This document shows, in pieces, positions 43,863-53,268 of a stretch of 64,000 nt of DNA; the stretch's first letter is position 1, and the number at the start of each line of letters is the position of its first letter. Position numbers and translations under genes: made by a program. Under the pieces are notes generated by a model. The model searched no databases and was not told the origin of the DNA. It worked only from the letters and a program-made list of their open reading frames with translations. The DNA is from Woeseiaceae bacterium (GTDB lineage: Bacteria > Pseudomonadota > Gammaproteobacteria > Steroidobacterales > Woeseiaceae). The stretch spans positions 62,001 through 126,000 of the forward strand of contig JANQLK010000055.1 in assembly GCA_028280615.1 (NCBI GenBank), written 5' to 3'.

Positions 43863-46700
43863 TCAGGGCGACTCGGCGATCCGCCCCTGACGGCGTTCCC
43901 GTTCGGCGAACTCGTCCTGCCAGGCCGAGCGATGCGTGGCCGGGGCGATCTCCACGGCCGTCACCTTGTACTCGGGGCAATCGGTGGCCCAGTCGCCGTA
44001 CTCGGTCGTGACGACGTTGGCGCCGGTCTCGGGGTTATGGAAGGTCGTGTACACGACGCCGGGCTGCACGCGGTCGGTGATTGTCGCGTGCAGTGTGATT
44101 TCGCCCTTGCGGCTCCTCAGGGACACGCGCATGCCGTCGCGGATGCCGCGCGCCTCGGCGTCCGCCGGATGCACTTCGAGCACGTCTTCCTTGTGCCAGA
44201 CCGTGTTCTTCGTACGCCGCGTCTGCGCGCCGACGTTGTACTGCGAGAGTATCCGGCCCGTGGTCAGGAGCAGCGGGAATCTGCGGTTGCTGCGCTCCTC
44301 GGTCGGCACATAGTCGGTTTCGATGAACAGCCCCTTGCCGCGCACGAACTGGTCGATGTGCATCACGGGCGTGCCCATTGGCGCCGCGTCGTTGCACGGC
44401 CACTGCACGCTGCCGACCTTGTCCAGGAACTCGAAGCTCACGTTTTCGAAGGTTGGTGTCAGCTCGGCAATCTCGTCCATGATCTCCGCCGCGCTCTGGT
44501 AGTGCATGTCGTAGCCCATCGCACGCGCGAGATCCTGGGTAATGCGCCACTCGCTCTTGCCCTGCCGGGGCGACATGACCGGCCGCACGCGGTTGATGCG
44601 CCGCTCGGCGTTGATGAACGTGCCGTCCTTTTCGAGGAACGACGTGCCGGGCAGGAACACGTGCGCGAACTTCGCGGTTTCGTTCAGGAACAGGTCCTGG
44701 ACGACGACGCAGTCCATGGCTTTCAGGGCGGCCTCGACGTGCTGCGTGTTCGGATCCGACTGCGCCATGTCTTCACCCTGGATGTACATGCCCTTGAATT
44801 CACCCGCGCAGGCCGCGTCGAACATGTTCGGGATGCGGAAGCCCGGTTCGGGGTCGATCGTGACGCCCCAGTGCGCCTCGAACTGGCCGCGGACCGCATC
44901 GTCCTGCACGGGCCGGTAGCCCGCGAGCTCGTGCGGGAACGAGCCCATGTCGCAGGAGCCCTGCACGTTGTTCTGGCCGCGCAGTGGGTTCACGCCGACG
45001 CCCGAGCGGCCGATGTTGCCCGTCGCCATCGCGAGGTTGGCCATACCCATGACCATCGTCGAACCCTGGCTGTGTTCGGTTACCCCGAGGCCGTAGTAGA
45101 TCGCGCCGTTGTTCGCCTCGCCGTAGAGCCGCGCCGCCGCGCGGATCGCCGCGGCATCGACGCCCGCCACCTCGGCAACGGCCTCCGGGGTGTTTTCGGG
45201 CTTGAGGATCATCGCCTTCCAGGCCTCGAAAGACTCGACGTCGCAGCGCTCACGCACGTAATCCTCGTCGACGAGGCCCTCGCTGACGATGACATGCGCG
45301 AGCGCGTTCACGATCGGCACGTTCGTGCCGGGCCGCAGTGCGAGATGATGTTCGGCCTCGATGTGCGGCGAGCGCACGAGGCCGATGCGCCGCGGGTCGA
45401 CGACGATGAGCTTCGCGCCCTCCCGGAGGCGGCGCTTCATCTGCGAGGCGAACACGGGGTGGCCCTCGGTCGGATTGGCGCCGATGACGATGATGACGTC
45501 GGCGTCCATGACGCTGTCGAACGGCTGCGTACCGGCCGAGGTGCCGAGCGTCTGTTTGAGCCCGTAGCCGGTCGGCGAATGGCAGACCCGGGCGCAGGTA
45601 TCGACGTTGTTGTTGCCGAACGCGGCGCGCACGAGCTTCTGTACGACGAACACTTCCTCGTTGGTGCAGCGCGACGAGGTAATGCCGCCGATGGCCTTCT
45701 TGCCGTGCTCGGCCTGGATGGCCTTGAAGCGCTCGGCCGCGAAGCCTATGGCCTCGTCCCAGCTGACCTGCTTCCAGGGATCGTCGATGGAGTCGCGGAC
45801 CAACGGCGACAGCACGCGCTCGGCATGCGAGGCGTAGCCCCAGGCGAAGCGGCCCTTGACGCAGCTGTGGCCGTGATTGGCCTGGCCGTCCTTGTGCGGC
45901 GTCATGCGCACGACCTGGTCGCCCTTCATCTCGGCCTGGAACGAACAGCCGACGCCGCAGTAGGCGCAGGTCGTCAGTACCTTGCGCTCGGGGAGGCCGT
46001 GTTCGACGACGCTCTTCTCCATGAGCGTTGCAGTCGGGCAGGCCTGGACGCAGGCGCCGCAGGAGACGCACTCGGAGTCGAGGAAATTGTCGTCCTTCAT
46101 GCCCGCCGACACTTTCGAATCGAAACCGCGGCCCTCGATCGTCAGCGCGAAGGTGCCCTGCACCTCGTCGCAGGCCCGCACGCAGCGCGAGCAGACGATG
46201 CACTTGCTGGCGTCGAACTGGAAGTAGGGGTTGCTCGAATCGACGGGCGCATCGAGATGGTTCTCGCCGTCGAAACCGTAGCGGACGTCGCGCAGGCCGA
46301 CCGCGCCGGCCATGTCCTGCAGCTCGCAGTCGCCGTTGGCCGAGCAGGTCAGGCAGTCCAGCGGATGATCGGAGATGTACAGCTCCATGACGTTGCGCCT
46401 GAGCCGGGCGAGCTTGCCGCTCTGGGTCCGGATTCGCATGCCGTCCTCGACCGGCGTCGTGCACGATGCCGGGTAGCCCTTGCGGCCCTCGATCTCGACG
46501 AGGCACAGCCGGCAGGAACCGAACGCCTTGAGGCTGTCCGTTGCGCACAGCTTGGGCACGTCGACGCCGGCCGTGCGCGCGGCGCGCAGGATGCTCGTGC
46601 CTTGCGGCACGCGCACGGACATGCCGTCGATGTGAATGTCGACCGTATCTTCGGTCCCCGCGGCGGGCGTGCCGAGGTCGGTCTGGCGGGTCTTGTTCAT
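43863..46700 (-). CDS. fdsA: NAD-dependent formate dehydrogenase, catalytic alpha subunit
   Basis: The 945-residue protein has the modular FdsA plan. An N-terminal [2Fe-2S] domain (Cys52, 63, 66, 80) is followed by a NuoG-like cluster (His112, Cys116, 119, 125) and two [4Fe-4S] ferredoxin clusters (CIVCSRC..C 167-177, CVSCGAC..C 211-221). The MGD domain's own cluster is CAYCGVGC...C (245-281). The molybdenum ligand is Cys374 followed by His375 in ARVCHSP, so it is a cysteine and not a selenocysteine enzyme. It oxidises formate to CO2. Start at 46700 overlaps the fdsB stop (ATGA). Confidence 0.95.
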   Translation of the reverse strand: MNKTRQTDLGTPAAGTEDTVDIHIDGMSVRVPQGTSILRAARTAGVDVPKLCATDSLKAFGSCRLCLVEIEGRKGYPASCTTPVEDGMRIRTQSGKLARLRRNVMELYISDHPLDCLTCSANGDCELQDMAGAVGLRDVRYGFDGENHLDAPVDSSNPYFQFDASKCIVCSRCVRACDEVQGTFALTIEGRGFDSKVSAGMKDDNFLDSECVSCGACVQACPTATLMEKSVVEHGLPERKVLTTCAYCGVGCSFQAEMKGDQVVRMTPHKDGQANHGHSCVKGRFAWGYASHAERVLSPLVRDSIDDPWKQVSWDEAIGFAAERFKAIQAEHGKKAIGGITSSRCTNEEVFVVQKLVRAAFGNNNVDTCARVCHSPTGYGLKQTLGTSAGTQPFDSVMDADVIIVIGANPTEGHPVFASQMKRRLREGAKLIVVDPRRIGLVRSPHIEAEHHLALRPGTNVPIVNALAHVIVSEGLVDEDYVRERCDVESFEAWKAMILKPENTPEAVAEVAGVDAAAIRAAARLYGEANNGAIYYGLGVTEHSQGSTMVMGMANLAMATGNIGRSGVGVNPLRGQNNVQGSCDMGSFPHELAGYRPVQDDAVRGQFEAHWGVTIDPEPGFRIPNMFDAACAGEFKGMYIQGEDMAQSDPNTQHVEAALKAMDCVVVQDLFLNETAKFAHVFLPGTSFLEKDGTFINAERRINRVRPVMSPRQGKSEWRITQDLARAMGYDMHYQSAAEIMDEIAELTPTFENVSFEFLDKVGSVQWPCNDAAPMGTPVMHIDQFVRGKGLFIETDYVPTEERSNRRFPLLLTTGRILSQYNVGAQTRRTKNTVWHKEDVLEVHPADAEARGIRDGMRVSLRSRKGEITLHATITDRVQPGVVYTTFHNPETGANVVTTEYGDWATDCPEYKVTAVEIAPATHRSAWQDEFAERERRQGRIAESP

Positions 46701-48244
46701 GAGTTCGCTCCCTCTCGGGGTGCAAAGTCCTCTGCAAAGTATTTTAGAACACTGCGGACCGGATAGGGCGTCATTCCGCCCATTGCACATAACGACGCGT
46801 CTTCCATCGTGTCGCAGAGTTCTTCCAGCAGGTCGTAGTCCCGGTCGCGGTCCGTGCCGGCAATCAGCCGGTCGATCGTTTCCACGCCGCGCGTCGAGCC
46901 GATCCGGCAGGGCGTGCACTTGCCGCAGGACTCGATCGCGCAGAATTCCATCGAGAAGCGAGCCTGCTCGGCCATGTTCGCGGTGTCGTCGAAGACGACG
47001 ATACCGCCGTGGCCGATCATCGCCCCAATCGCCGTAAAGGCCTCATAGGTCAGGGGCGTGTCGAGCGCCGAGGCCGGCAGGAACGCGCCCAGCGGGCCGC
47101 CCACCTGTACGGCCTTGACGGGCCGGCCGCTCGCCGTGCCGCCACCATAGTCGTCGATCAGCTCGCTGAGCGTGACACCGAAGGCCTTCTCGACGAGGCC
47201 GCCGCGGACGACGTTGCCGGCCAGCTGGAACGCCAGCGTGCCTTTCGATCGGTCCTCGCCGAGCGCCTTGTAGGCGTCGCTGCCGTCAGTCAGGATCTTC
47301 GGTACCGAGCCCAGCGTCACGACATTGTTGACGACGGTCGGGCAGCCGAACAGGCCGCTCAGGGCCGGCAGCGGCGGCTTCGAACGCACGATACCTCGTT
47401 TGCCCTCGAGGCTTTCGAGCATCGCCGTTTCCTCGCCGCAGACGTAGGAGCCGGCGCCCAGGTGCAGCTCGATGTCGAAGTCGAAGCCCGAGCCCTGGAT
47501 GTCGTTTCCGAGCCAGCCCGCATCGCGCGCCACGTCGATCGCCTTTGAAAGAATCCGGTGCGTCAGCGGGTATTCCGAACGCAGGTAGATGTAGCCCAGG
47601 CTGGCGCCCGTCGCGAAGCCCGCGATGGCCATGCCCTCCAGCAGGCAGAACGGATCGCTCTCCATGAGGATCCGGTCGGAAAACGTGCCGCTGTCGCCCT
47701 CGTCGGCATTGCAGGCGATGTACTTCTGCTCGCCGCTCGCATCGGCGACCGTGCGCCACTTTATGCCCGTCGGGAAGCCGGCGCCGCCGCGGCCGCGCAG
47801 CCCGGAGTCGAGCACGGCGTCGATGACGGCATCGGGCCCGAGTTCGAAGGCGCGCAGGAGGCCGTCGAAACCCGCGAGGGCGCGATACTCGTCGACCGAC
47901 AGCGGCGCGATGATCCCGCAGCGCTCGAAGGTCCAGCGTTCCTGCTTTGCGAGGTACGGGATGCCGTCGACCGGACCGACGCGCCGCTCGTGTTCGCCGC
48001 CTGCGAGGAAGCCCTGATCGAACAGCGAGTCGACGTCCGTGTCCGCCACGTTGGCGTACGCGATTCGCGTGCCGTCGACATCGACTTCGAGCATCGGCTC
48101 GAGCCAACTCGCGCCGCGGGAGCCGTTGCGAACGAGTTCGATCTCAGTACCCAGCCGCTTGGACGTGCGCGCGATTTCGATCGCCAACTCGTCGGCGCCG
48201 ACCGACACGGCGGCGGTCTCGCGCGGCACGTATACCCTCGCCAT
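46697..48244 (-). CDS. fdsB: Formate dehydrogenase, NADH/FMN-binding beta subunit
   Basis: The 515-residue protein joins an N-terminal thioredoxin-like region to a NuoF-like part. GLRGRGGAGFPTGIKW is the FMN/NAD site, ACNADEGDSGTFSDR and GAGSYVCGEETAMLESLEG follow, and a C-terminal [4Fe-4S] motif ESCGKCTPCRIGS is present. It passes electrons from the catalytic subunit to NAD+. It overlaps fdsA by 4 bases and fdsG by 1 base. Confidence 0.94.
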   Translation of the reverse strand: MARVYVPRETAAVSVGADELAIEIARTSKRLGTEIELVRNGSRGASWLEPMLEVDVDGTRIAYANVADTDVDSLFDQGFLAGGEHERRVGPVDGIPYLAKQERWTFERCGIIAPLSVDEYRALAGFDGLLRAFELGPDAVIDAVLDSGLRGRGGAGFPTGIKWRTVADASGEQKYIACNADEGDSGTFSDRILMESDPFCLLEGMAIAGFATGASLGYIYLRSEYPLTHRILSKAIDVARDAGWLGNDIQGSGFDFDIELHLGAGSYVCGEETAMLESLEGKRGIVRSKPPLPALSGLFGCPTVVNNVVTLGSVPKILTDGSDAYKALGEDRSKGTLAFQLAGNVVRGGLVEKAFGVTLSELIDDYGGGTASGRPVKAVQVGGPLGAFLPASALDTPLTYEAFTAIGAMIGHGGIVVFDDTANMAEQARFSMEFCAIESCGKCTPCRIGSTRGVETIDRLIAGTDRDRDYDLLEELCDTMEDASLCAMGGMTPYPVRSVLKYFAEDFAPREGANS

Positions 48245-48714
48245 CAGGCCGTTTCCTCGAGCGCATCGATGATCGCGTCGAAGCGTTCCGCGCTGACCCG
48301 GCCGAGCGTTCGCCCGTCCACCATGATCGCCGGCGCGCACGCGCAGTTGCCCAGGCAATACACGGGTGCGAGCGTAACGGCGTCGTTGGTCTCGTCGAGC
48401 TTGAGCTCGAGCCTGCGTTCGGCGTGCCGCGTGAGTGTCCGGCTACCCATCGCCTGGCAGGCCTCCGCCTGGCAGATCTTGACGGTGTGCCTGCCCGGCG
48501 GCTCGCTTAAGAAATCGTGATAGTAGCTCACGACGCCGTGCACCTCGGCGCGCGACAGGTTCAGTGACCGGGCAAGCTGGACGACGGCATCCTCGGGCAC
48601 ATAGCCTAGCGCCGCCTGCACGTCGTGCAGGATCTGGATCAGCCGTTCCGGCCTTGCGCCGTGTCGGCTCGCGGCCTCCTTCGTCGTGTCCGCAATGTCC
48701 GTGTCGGTGGTCAT
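48244..48714 (-). CDS. fdsG: Formate dehydrogenase, NuoE-like gamma subunit
   Basis: The 156-residue protein resembles NuoE. It has VSYYHDFLSEPPGRHTVKICQAEACQAMG and VYCLGNCACAPAIMV, with four cysteines for a [2Fe-2S] cluster. It sits at the entry of the fds module and overlaps its neighbours at both ends (ATGA with fdhD, 1 base with fdsB). Confidence 0.94.
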   Translation of the reverse strand: MTTDTDIADTTKEAASRHGARPERLIQILHDVQAALGYVPEDAVVQLARSLNLSRAEVHGVVSYYHDFLSEPPGRHTVKICQAEACQAMGSRTLTRHAERRLELKLDETNDAVTLAPVYCLGNCACAPAIMVDGRTLGRVSAERFDAIIDALEETA

Positions 48715-49556
48715 GCACTCACTCTTTCCGGGCGAGAATAGATATTGAACGTGTCGCCGCGCAGAAAGCCTATAAGGGTCATCCCGAACTCGCGCGCCAG
48801 ATCGACGGCGAGACTGGACGGCGCGCTGACGGCGGCCAGGAGCGGCATGCCCGCCACGAGCGCCTTTTGCACGAGCTCGAAGCTCGCCCGGCCCGAGACG
48901 ATCATCCCGTGCTCCGCGGCCGGCAGCCTACCCGCGAGCAACATCGATCCCAGCAGCTTGTCCACGGCGTTGTGTCGACCGACGTCCTCGGCGACGTCGA
49001 GAATCCTCCCCGAGCTGTCGAACACGCCGGCCGCGTGCAGCCCGCCGGTCGTGTCGAAGGTCGCCTGGCGCTTGCGCAGCGCCCCCGGCAAGCGCGTCAG
49101 TACTTCTTCCGTGAACACCGGCCGCGCTTCGGTGAGTTCGCGTATGCCGACCGCGCGCAGCGCGTCGAGCGATGCCTTGCCGCATACGCCGCAGCTCGAC
49201 GTGGAATAGAAGTGCCGCTCGAGCCGGTTGAGATCGACCGCGACCGACGCGTCGAGTTCGACGCGCACGGCGTTCCGACGGCCCGTATCGGGTGCGGGTG
49301 CGCCGCAGGTTTCGATCGCGACGATGTCATCGGGTTTCGTTACGATGGACTCCGATAACAGGAAACCCGCGGCCAGCTCGTGGTCATGCCCGGGCGTTCG
49401 CATCGTGATCGACAGGCTGCGCAGGGCCCGGCCTTCGGGTGTGGAATAGGCGAGGCGGATCTCGAGCGGTTCTTCGAGTGCGACGGCATCGGTCACGGCC
49501 TCGCGGCCGCCGGCTCGGCGCTTGTGAATCTCGACGGTCGCACTTGATCCCTGCAC
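48711..49556 (-). CDS. fdhD: Formate dehydrogenase sulfurtransferase FdhD/FdsC
   Basis: The 281-residue protein transfers sulfur to the molybdenum cofactor of formate dehydrogenase. The catalytic Cys-rich loop SSCGVCGKASLDAL and the GRHNAVDKLLG segment are diagnostic. It is first in the operon and overlaps fdsG by 4 bases. In characterised fds operons this gene (fdsC) usually follows fdsA, so here the order is inverted. Confidence 0.93.
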   Translation of the reverse strand: MQGSSATVEIHKRRAGGREAVTDAVALEEPLEIRLAYSTPEGRALRSLSITMRTPGHDHELAAGFLLSESIVTKPDDIVAIETCGAPAPDTGRRNAVRVELDASVAVDLNRLERHFYSTSSCGVCGKASLDALRAVGIRELTEARPVFTEEVLTRLPGALRKRQATFDTTGGLHAAGVFDSSGRILDVAEDVGRHNAVDKLLGSMLLAGRLPAAEHGMIVSGRASFELVQKALVAGMPLLAAVSAPSSLAVDLAREFGMTLIGFLRGDTFNIYSRPERVSA

Positions 49557-49617
49557 GGCGACGGCTACCTGCTCAATGCGGACGGCTCAAGTATACCTTC
49601 TGGCCAGCAAGCGCGGC

Positions 49618-51042
49618 CTAACGCGCGGCCGGCGACGTGGTAATCGCCCGCCTCAACGCGGCGAGTTCGGCATCATCGTCGAGCCGTACCGTGCCGCCGA
49701 CGACCTCGACGCCGAGGCGCGCGAACGTCACGCGATAATTCGGAAATCCCGAGGTATCGGCATACCGCCGGTACAGCGGCATGAACACGGGATGCTCGAC
49801 GAATTCGTCGAGCTTGCGGAACAGCTCGGGGCCCGACCAGCCGCGGTCGGACGGCAGGCAGCAGCGGGCAAGCTGCTCGAGCGCGTCGTCAAGTGTTTCC
49901 CGGCCACCCGAGCGTCGGCGCAGCTCGACGTCGGCCATGAGCGCGAGCGCGGCGCCGCTCCAGTAGATCTTCATCGTGCCGCCGCGCGAGCGATAGGCCG
50001 CCGTTTCGTTTGGTGACTGAGACGGCATCGAACGTCGGCCGCGCTCGAATCCTTCGTAGAGTTTTTGCCACGCCCGCTGCTCCGAGTATTGTCCCGCGCG
50101 CGCGAGCAGGACGTTCTGATAGTAGGTCGCGAAACCTTCGGACACCCAGCGATGCCGCGAGCGAATGTAAGGCAGCATGAGATGGCTGAACTCGTGCGTC
50201 GCGGTCCAGTCGTCGTAGAAATCGTCGATCGGTCGACTTTCGTCAATGAACAGCTCGATCGTCTCGCCGCCGTCGCGTATGACGCGGCCGAACGGCACGG
50301 GCGAGTCCCCCCAGCTTCGACTGCCGACGGGTATCAGGACCACGCTGGGCAGCGGATTGGGGAAGTGCCCGTAGGCCAGGTTGACGTTGTTGGCCGTTGC
50401 CTTAATCCAGTCGACCAGCGCACGGGGTTCGGCGTGGTCGCCGAGCAGCGTTATGCGCAGCGTTGCGCCGGGTACTTCCGACTCGACGTACTCGAAATCG
50501 CCGAACACGGCCGGCGCACGCGCGCTTTGCGGCGATGCGGTAAGGAGATAGGTGTCCGGCTCGCCGTCGACCGGTAGCCATGGGACGGAGACGCGCGCGG
50601 GCGACTCGGACTCGAAGCGTATACGAATCACTTCGTCGCCACTTAAGCGCGGCCGCCAGAACCAGGCGGCGGGCGATACGATGATGCTGTCACCCAGTGG
50701 CGAACTGTTACGACGTTCGTCCCTTGCGGCATCGCGAAGGTCGACACTGTAGTCGAGGCATCGCACGCCCCCGGCGGGCAGGCGAAGTTCGCGTTGCCGT
50801 GGCCGCAACCTGCTGCCCGTGTCGCAGTCGACGGCCGACTCGAGATAGTCTCCCGCGCTCTGCGAGCGCACGTGTATGCGCGAAACCGGTGAGTCGAAGC
50901 GAGCCTCGACCGTCATGCGGTCGAGTTCCTTATCGATATGAACCGTGTACTCGTGAGCGATAGCAAGGCGTGCGAGCGGAAATGATAAGCAGGCGCTAAT
51001 GAGAATCGTTCGCAAAAACTTTTTTACAAACTCGTTTCGCAT
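49618..51042 (-). CDS. Exported gluzincin-type metallopeptidase-like protein
   Basis: The 474-residue protein has a signal peptide (about residues 1-29). The zinc site THEFSHLMLPYIRSRHRWVSEGFATYYQ has HExxH and a downstream Glu in EGFATY, the gluzincin pattern of M1/M61 peptidases. The rest matches no family that I know in detail. It would cleave peptides or amino-terminal residues outside the cytoplasm. It lies about 60 bases before fdhD on the same strand but is not obviously linked to it. Confidence 0.8.
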   Translation of the reverse strand: MRNEFVKKFLRTILISACLSFPLARLAIAHEYTVHIDKELDRMTVEARFDSPVSRIHVRSQSAGDYLESAVDCDTGSRLRPRQRELRLPAGGVRCLDYSVDLRDAARDERRNSSPLGDSIIVSPAAWFWRPRLSGDEVIRIRFESESPARVSVPWLPVDGEPDTYLLTASPQSARAPAVFGDFEYVESEVPGATLRITLLGDHAEPRALVDWIKATANNVNLAYGHFPNPLPSVVLIPVGSRSWGDSPVPFGRVIRDGGETIELFIDESRPIDDFYDDWTATHEFSHLMLPYIRSRHRWVSEGFATYYQNVLLARAGQYSEQRAWQKLYEGFERGRRSMPSQSPNETAAYRSRGGTMKIYWSGAALALMADVELRRRSGGRETLDDALEQLARCCLPSDRGWSGPELFRKLDEFVEHPVFMPLYRRYADTSGFPNYRVTFARLGVEVVGGTVRLDDDAELAALRRAITTSPAAR

Positions 51043-51174
51043 TTGCCGTTAAACTCGCGTTCAGGTTGCTCAGGTAGACTCATGATGATGCTCAGGTCGT
51101 CAGTGTAGACCACGCCGGGCGTATGCGGCCGGCGGCAAATCGGAAGATACAAATCATTACGAAGGAGACTTACG

Positions 51175-51498
51175 TTGACTAAGACAGATCGCCGCAAGTT
51201 CATTCAGCTCTCCGCTGCCGCAGCCGCCGGCGTCGTGGTTGCGCCGAGCCGGAAGGCAGCCGCGCAGGACATGCCCCAGCTTACGGAAGACGATCCGATG
51301 GCGCAGGCAATGAAATACGTGCACGATGCGGGCAGCGTCGATGCCGCGAGCCGTCCGAACCCGGCACCCGAGCAGGCCTGCTCGAACTGTGCGCTGATCC
51401 AGGGCGCCGACGGCGACGCCTGGCGTCCGTGCCAGATCTTCCCGGGCAAGCTCGTGAACGCGAACGGCTGGTGTTCGGTCTGGGCGCCCAAAGCCTGA
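51175..51498 (+). CDS. High-potential iron-sulfur protein (HiPIP)
   Basis: The 107-residue protein has a Tat signal (DRRKFIQLSAAAAAGVVVAP). Four cysteines (69, 72, 86, 100; C-x2-C-x13-C-x13-C) bind the [4Fe-4S] cluster in the pattern of HiPIPs, and the C-terminus ends CSVWAPKA. It carries single electrons in the periplasm between quinol-oxidising complexes and oxidases or reaction centres. The start is TTG, 6 bases after a strong GAAGGAGA ribosome site. A terminator follows. Confidence 0.93.
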   Translation: MTKTDRRKFIQLSAAAAAGVVVAPSRKAAAQDMPQLTEDDPMAQAMKYVHDAGSVDAASRPNPAPEQACSNCALIQGADGDAWRPCQIFPGKLVNANGWCSVWAPKA

Positions 51499-51523
51499 TC
51501 GAAGCAGAATGTGCTCAGGAATG

Positions 51524-51548
51524 ACGCCGGCTTCACGCCGGCGTTTTT
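51524..51548 (+). terminator. Rho-independent terminator after HiPIP
   Basis: A perfect 8-bp stem (ACGCCGGC/GCCGGCGT, arms 51524-51531 and 51537-51544) with a TTCAC loop is followed by TTTTT. Confidence 0.85.
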
Positions 51549-51611
51549 GGTTTCGGTACGGGTACAATACGCGGGCACTCGAAACCTCAACGCACAGTCG
51601 GTGACCCAAGC

Positions 51612-52793
51612 ATGTTCGACGCACTGGAATCCCTGCCCGCCGATGCCATCCTCGGCCTGATCGCAGAATACAATGACGACACGCGCGCCGAGAAGATCGA
51701 CCTCGGCGTGGGCGTGTACCGCACGGCTGACGGGCAGACGCCCGTGCTCGCCGCCGTCAAGGCCGCGGAACGACGGATTCTCGAAACCCAGGACAGCAAG
51801 GCCTACCTCGGCACGGCCGGCAATCCCGCGTTCAACGCGTCGATGCAGAGCCTGACGTTCGCCGACGTCGAACAGTCCGAGCGTCTGGTTACCGTGCAGG
51901 CACCGGGCGGATCGGGAGCGCTGCGCGTGGCCGCGGCACTGCTTCTGGCCGCGGACCGCGAAGCCTCGGTATGGGTGAGCGACCCCACCTGGAACAATCA
52001 CGTGCCGCTGTTAGGCGGCGCAGGCCTGACGCTCCGGCCGTACCCGTACTACGACACCGAGCGACACGTCATCAGGACCGAGGCGATGCTCGACGCACTG
52101 TCGGACGTTCCCGAAAGCAGCATCGTCCTGTTCCACGCATGCTGCCACAACCCGTCCGGCCTCGACCCCTCCGATGACGAATGGCGCGCGATTACCGATC
52201 TGGTCGTCGAGCGCGGACTGTTGCCGTTCATCGACATGGCCTACCAGGGCTTCGCCCGCGGCCTCGATGAGGACGCGTTCGCGGTACGACACATGGCGGC
52301 GCGCGTTCCCGAGATGATTGTGTCGAACTCCTGCTCGAAGAACTTCGGCCTGTACCGCGACCGTGTCGGTGCACTGTCGGTGCTCGCACGGGACGCGGAC
52401 GCCGCGGCCGTCATTCAGAGCCAGCTGTCGAGCATTGCGCGCACGATCTACTCGATGCCGCCCGACCACGGCGGCGCCGTCGTCGCGACGATTCTCGGCG
52501 ACGAAGCGCTGCGCGCAGAGTGGTCGAGTGAACTCGCAACCATGCGCGCAAGGATCACGGAGATGCGGGCGCTGCTGCACGATGCCCTTAAGGGCGCCGC
52601 GCCCGAACGCGATTTCTCGCACCTCGTGCGCGCGACGGGCATGTTCTGTTTCCTGGGGCTAAGCGCGGAGCAGGTCGAAGCGCTCAAGCGCGATCACGCC
52701 GTGTACATGGTCGGCTCGAGCCGCATCAACGTGGCCGGCGTGACCGCCGACAACGTCGATCATCTCGCCTCGGCAATCGCCAGCGTACTGTGA
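51612..52793 (+). CDS. Class I aromatic/aspartate aminotransferase
   Basis: The 393-residue PLP enzyme has the N-terminal VGVYRTADGQTPVL, HACCHNPSGLDPS, FIDMAYQGFARGLDED and the PLP lysine Lys243 in SNSCSKNFGLYRDRVG. These match the AspC/TyrB subgroup, which transfers amino groups between aspartate or aromatic amino acids and 2-oxoglutarate. The precise substrate is not clear. It starts about 65 bases after the HiPIP terminator. Confidence 0.92.
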   Translation: MFDALESLPADAILGLIAEYNDDTRAEKIDLGVGVYRTADGQTPVLAAVKAAERRILETQDSKAYLGTAGNPAFNASMQSLTFADVEQSERLVTVQAPGGSGALRVAAALLLAADREASVWVSDPTWNNHVPLLGGAGLTLRPYPYYDTERHVIRTEAMLDALSDVPESSIVLFHACCHNPSGLDPSDDEWRAITDLVVERGLLPFIDMAYQGFARGLDEDAFAVRHMAARVPEMIVSNSCSKNFGLYRDRVGALSVLARDADAAAVIQSQLSSIARTIYSMPPDHGGAVVATILGDEALRAEWSSELATMRARITEMRALLHDALKGAAPERDFSHLVRATGMFCFLGLSAEQVEALKRDHAVYMVGSSRINVAGVTADNVDHLASAIASVL

Positions 52794-52800
52794 TCGCCTG

Positions 52801-53268
52801 CTAGTCCTCCTCGAACGTCGCCCCCCAGAGAATGCGGCTGCCCGGCCCGATCGCGTACCTCTCCGCCGCCCCGGCATTGACTTCGAGCACATAGCGGGCC
52901 GGCCCGTCCGAACGCAGGCTCGCGAGCGACTGAGGCTCGGCCGAGTAGTGGACGTTAATGACCTCTCCGTCCGCGCCGGCGAACACGACGTCGAGCGGGA
53001 TGAACGTGTTTTTCATCCAGATCGACAGCACGCGATCCTCACGGTAGACGAACAGCATAGCGGTCTTCGCCGGCAGCTCGCGCACGAACATGAGACCGCG
53101 ACGCTGCTGTTCGCCGCTCAGCGCCAGGTAGATGTCGAAGCGATGGCAGGCGGCCTCGTTTCCGACCACGATAGCCACGTCGCGATCGAACGCCGCGTCG
53201 AGCGCCTCGTCGGCGGGCGCGACGCCGGCGACCAGTAGCAGTGCGGGCAGCCGGTACCTGCACCTCAT
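52801..53268 (-). CDS. Exported DUF192-family protein
   Basis: The 155-residue protein has a signal peptide (about residues 1-19) and the DUF192 core: RRGLMFVRELPAKTAMLFVY, WMKNTFIPLDVVFAGADGEVINV and RYVLEVNAGAAERYAI. The family's function is unknown. A longer frame upstream (to 53883) is a shadow of the next gene. Its ATG overlaps that gene's stop (ATGA). Confidence 0.9.
   Translation of the reverse strand: MRCRYRLPALLLVAGVAPADEALDAAFDRDVAIVVGNEAACHRFDIYLALSGEQQRRGLMFVRELPAKTAMLFVYREDRVLSIWMKNTFIPLDVVFAGADGEVINVHYSAEPQSLASLRSDGPARYVLEVNAGAAERYAIGPGSRILWGATFEED

Noticed and set aside
43932..46766. A 944-codon open frame on the plus strand opposite fdsA
   Set aside because: It mirrors fdsA in the antisense frame. 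GC-rich codon bias leaves such frames open, the protein shows no domain, and fdsA carries all the cofactor motifs.
50991..51012. A Fur-like sequence TAATGAGAATCGTTCGC
   Set aside because: It falls inside the coding region of the gluzincin peptidase gene near its start and only half of it matches the box. Too weak to list as a site.
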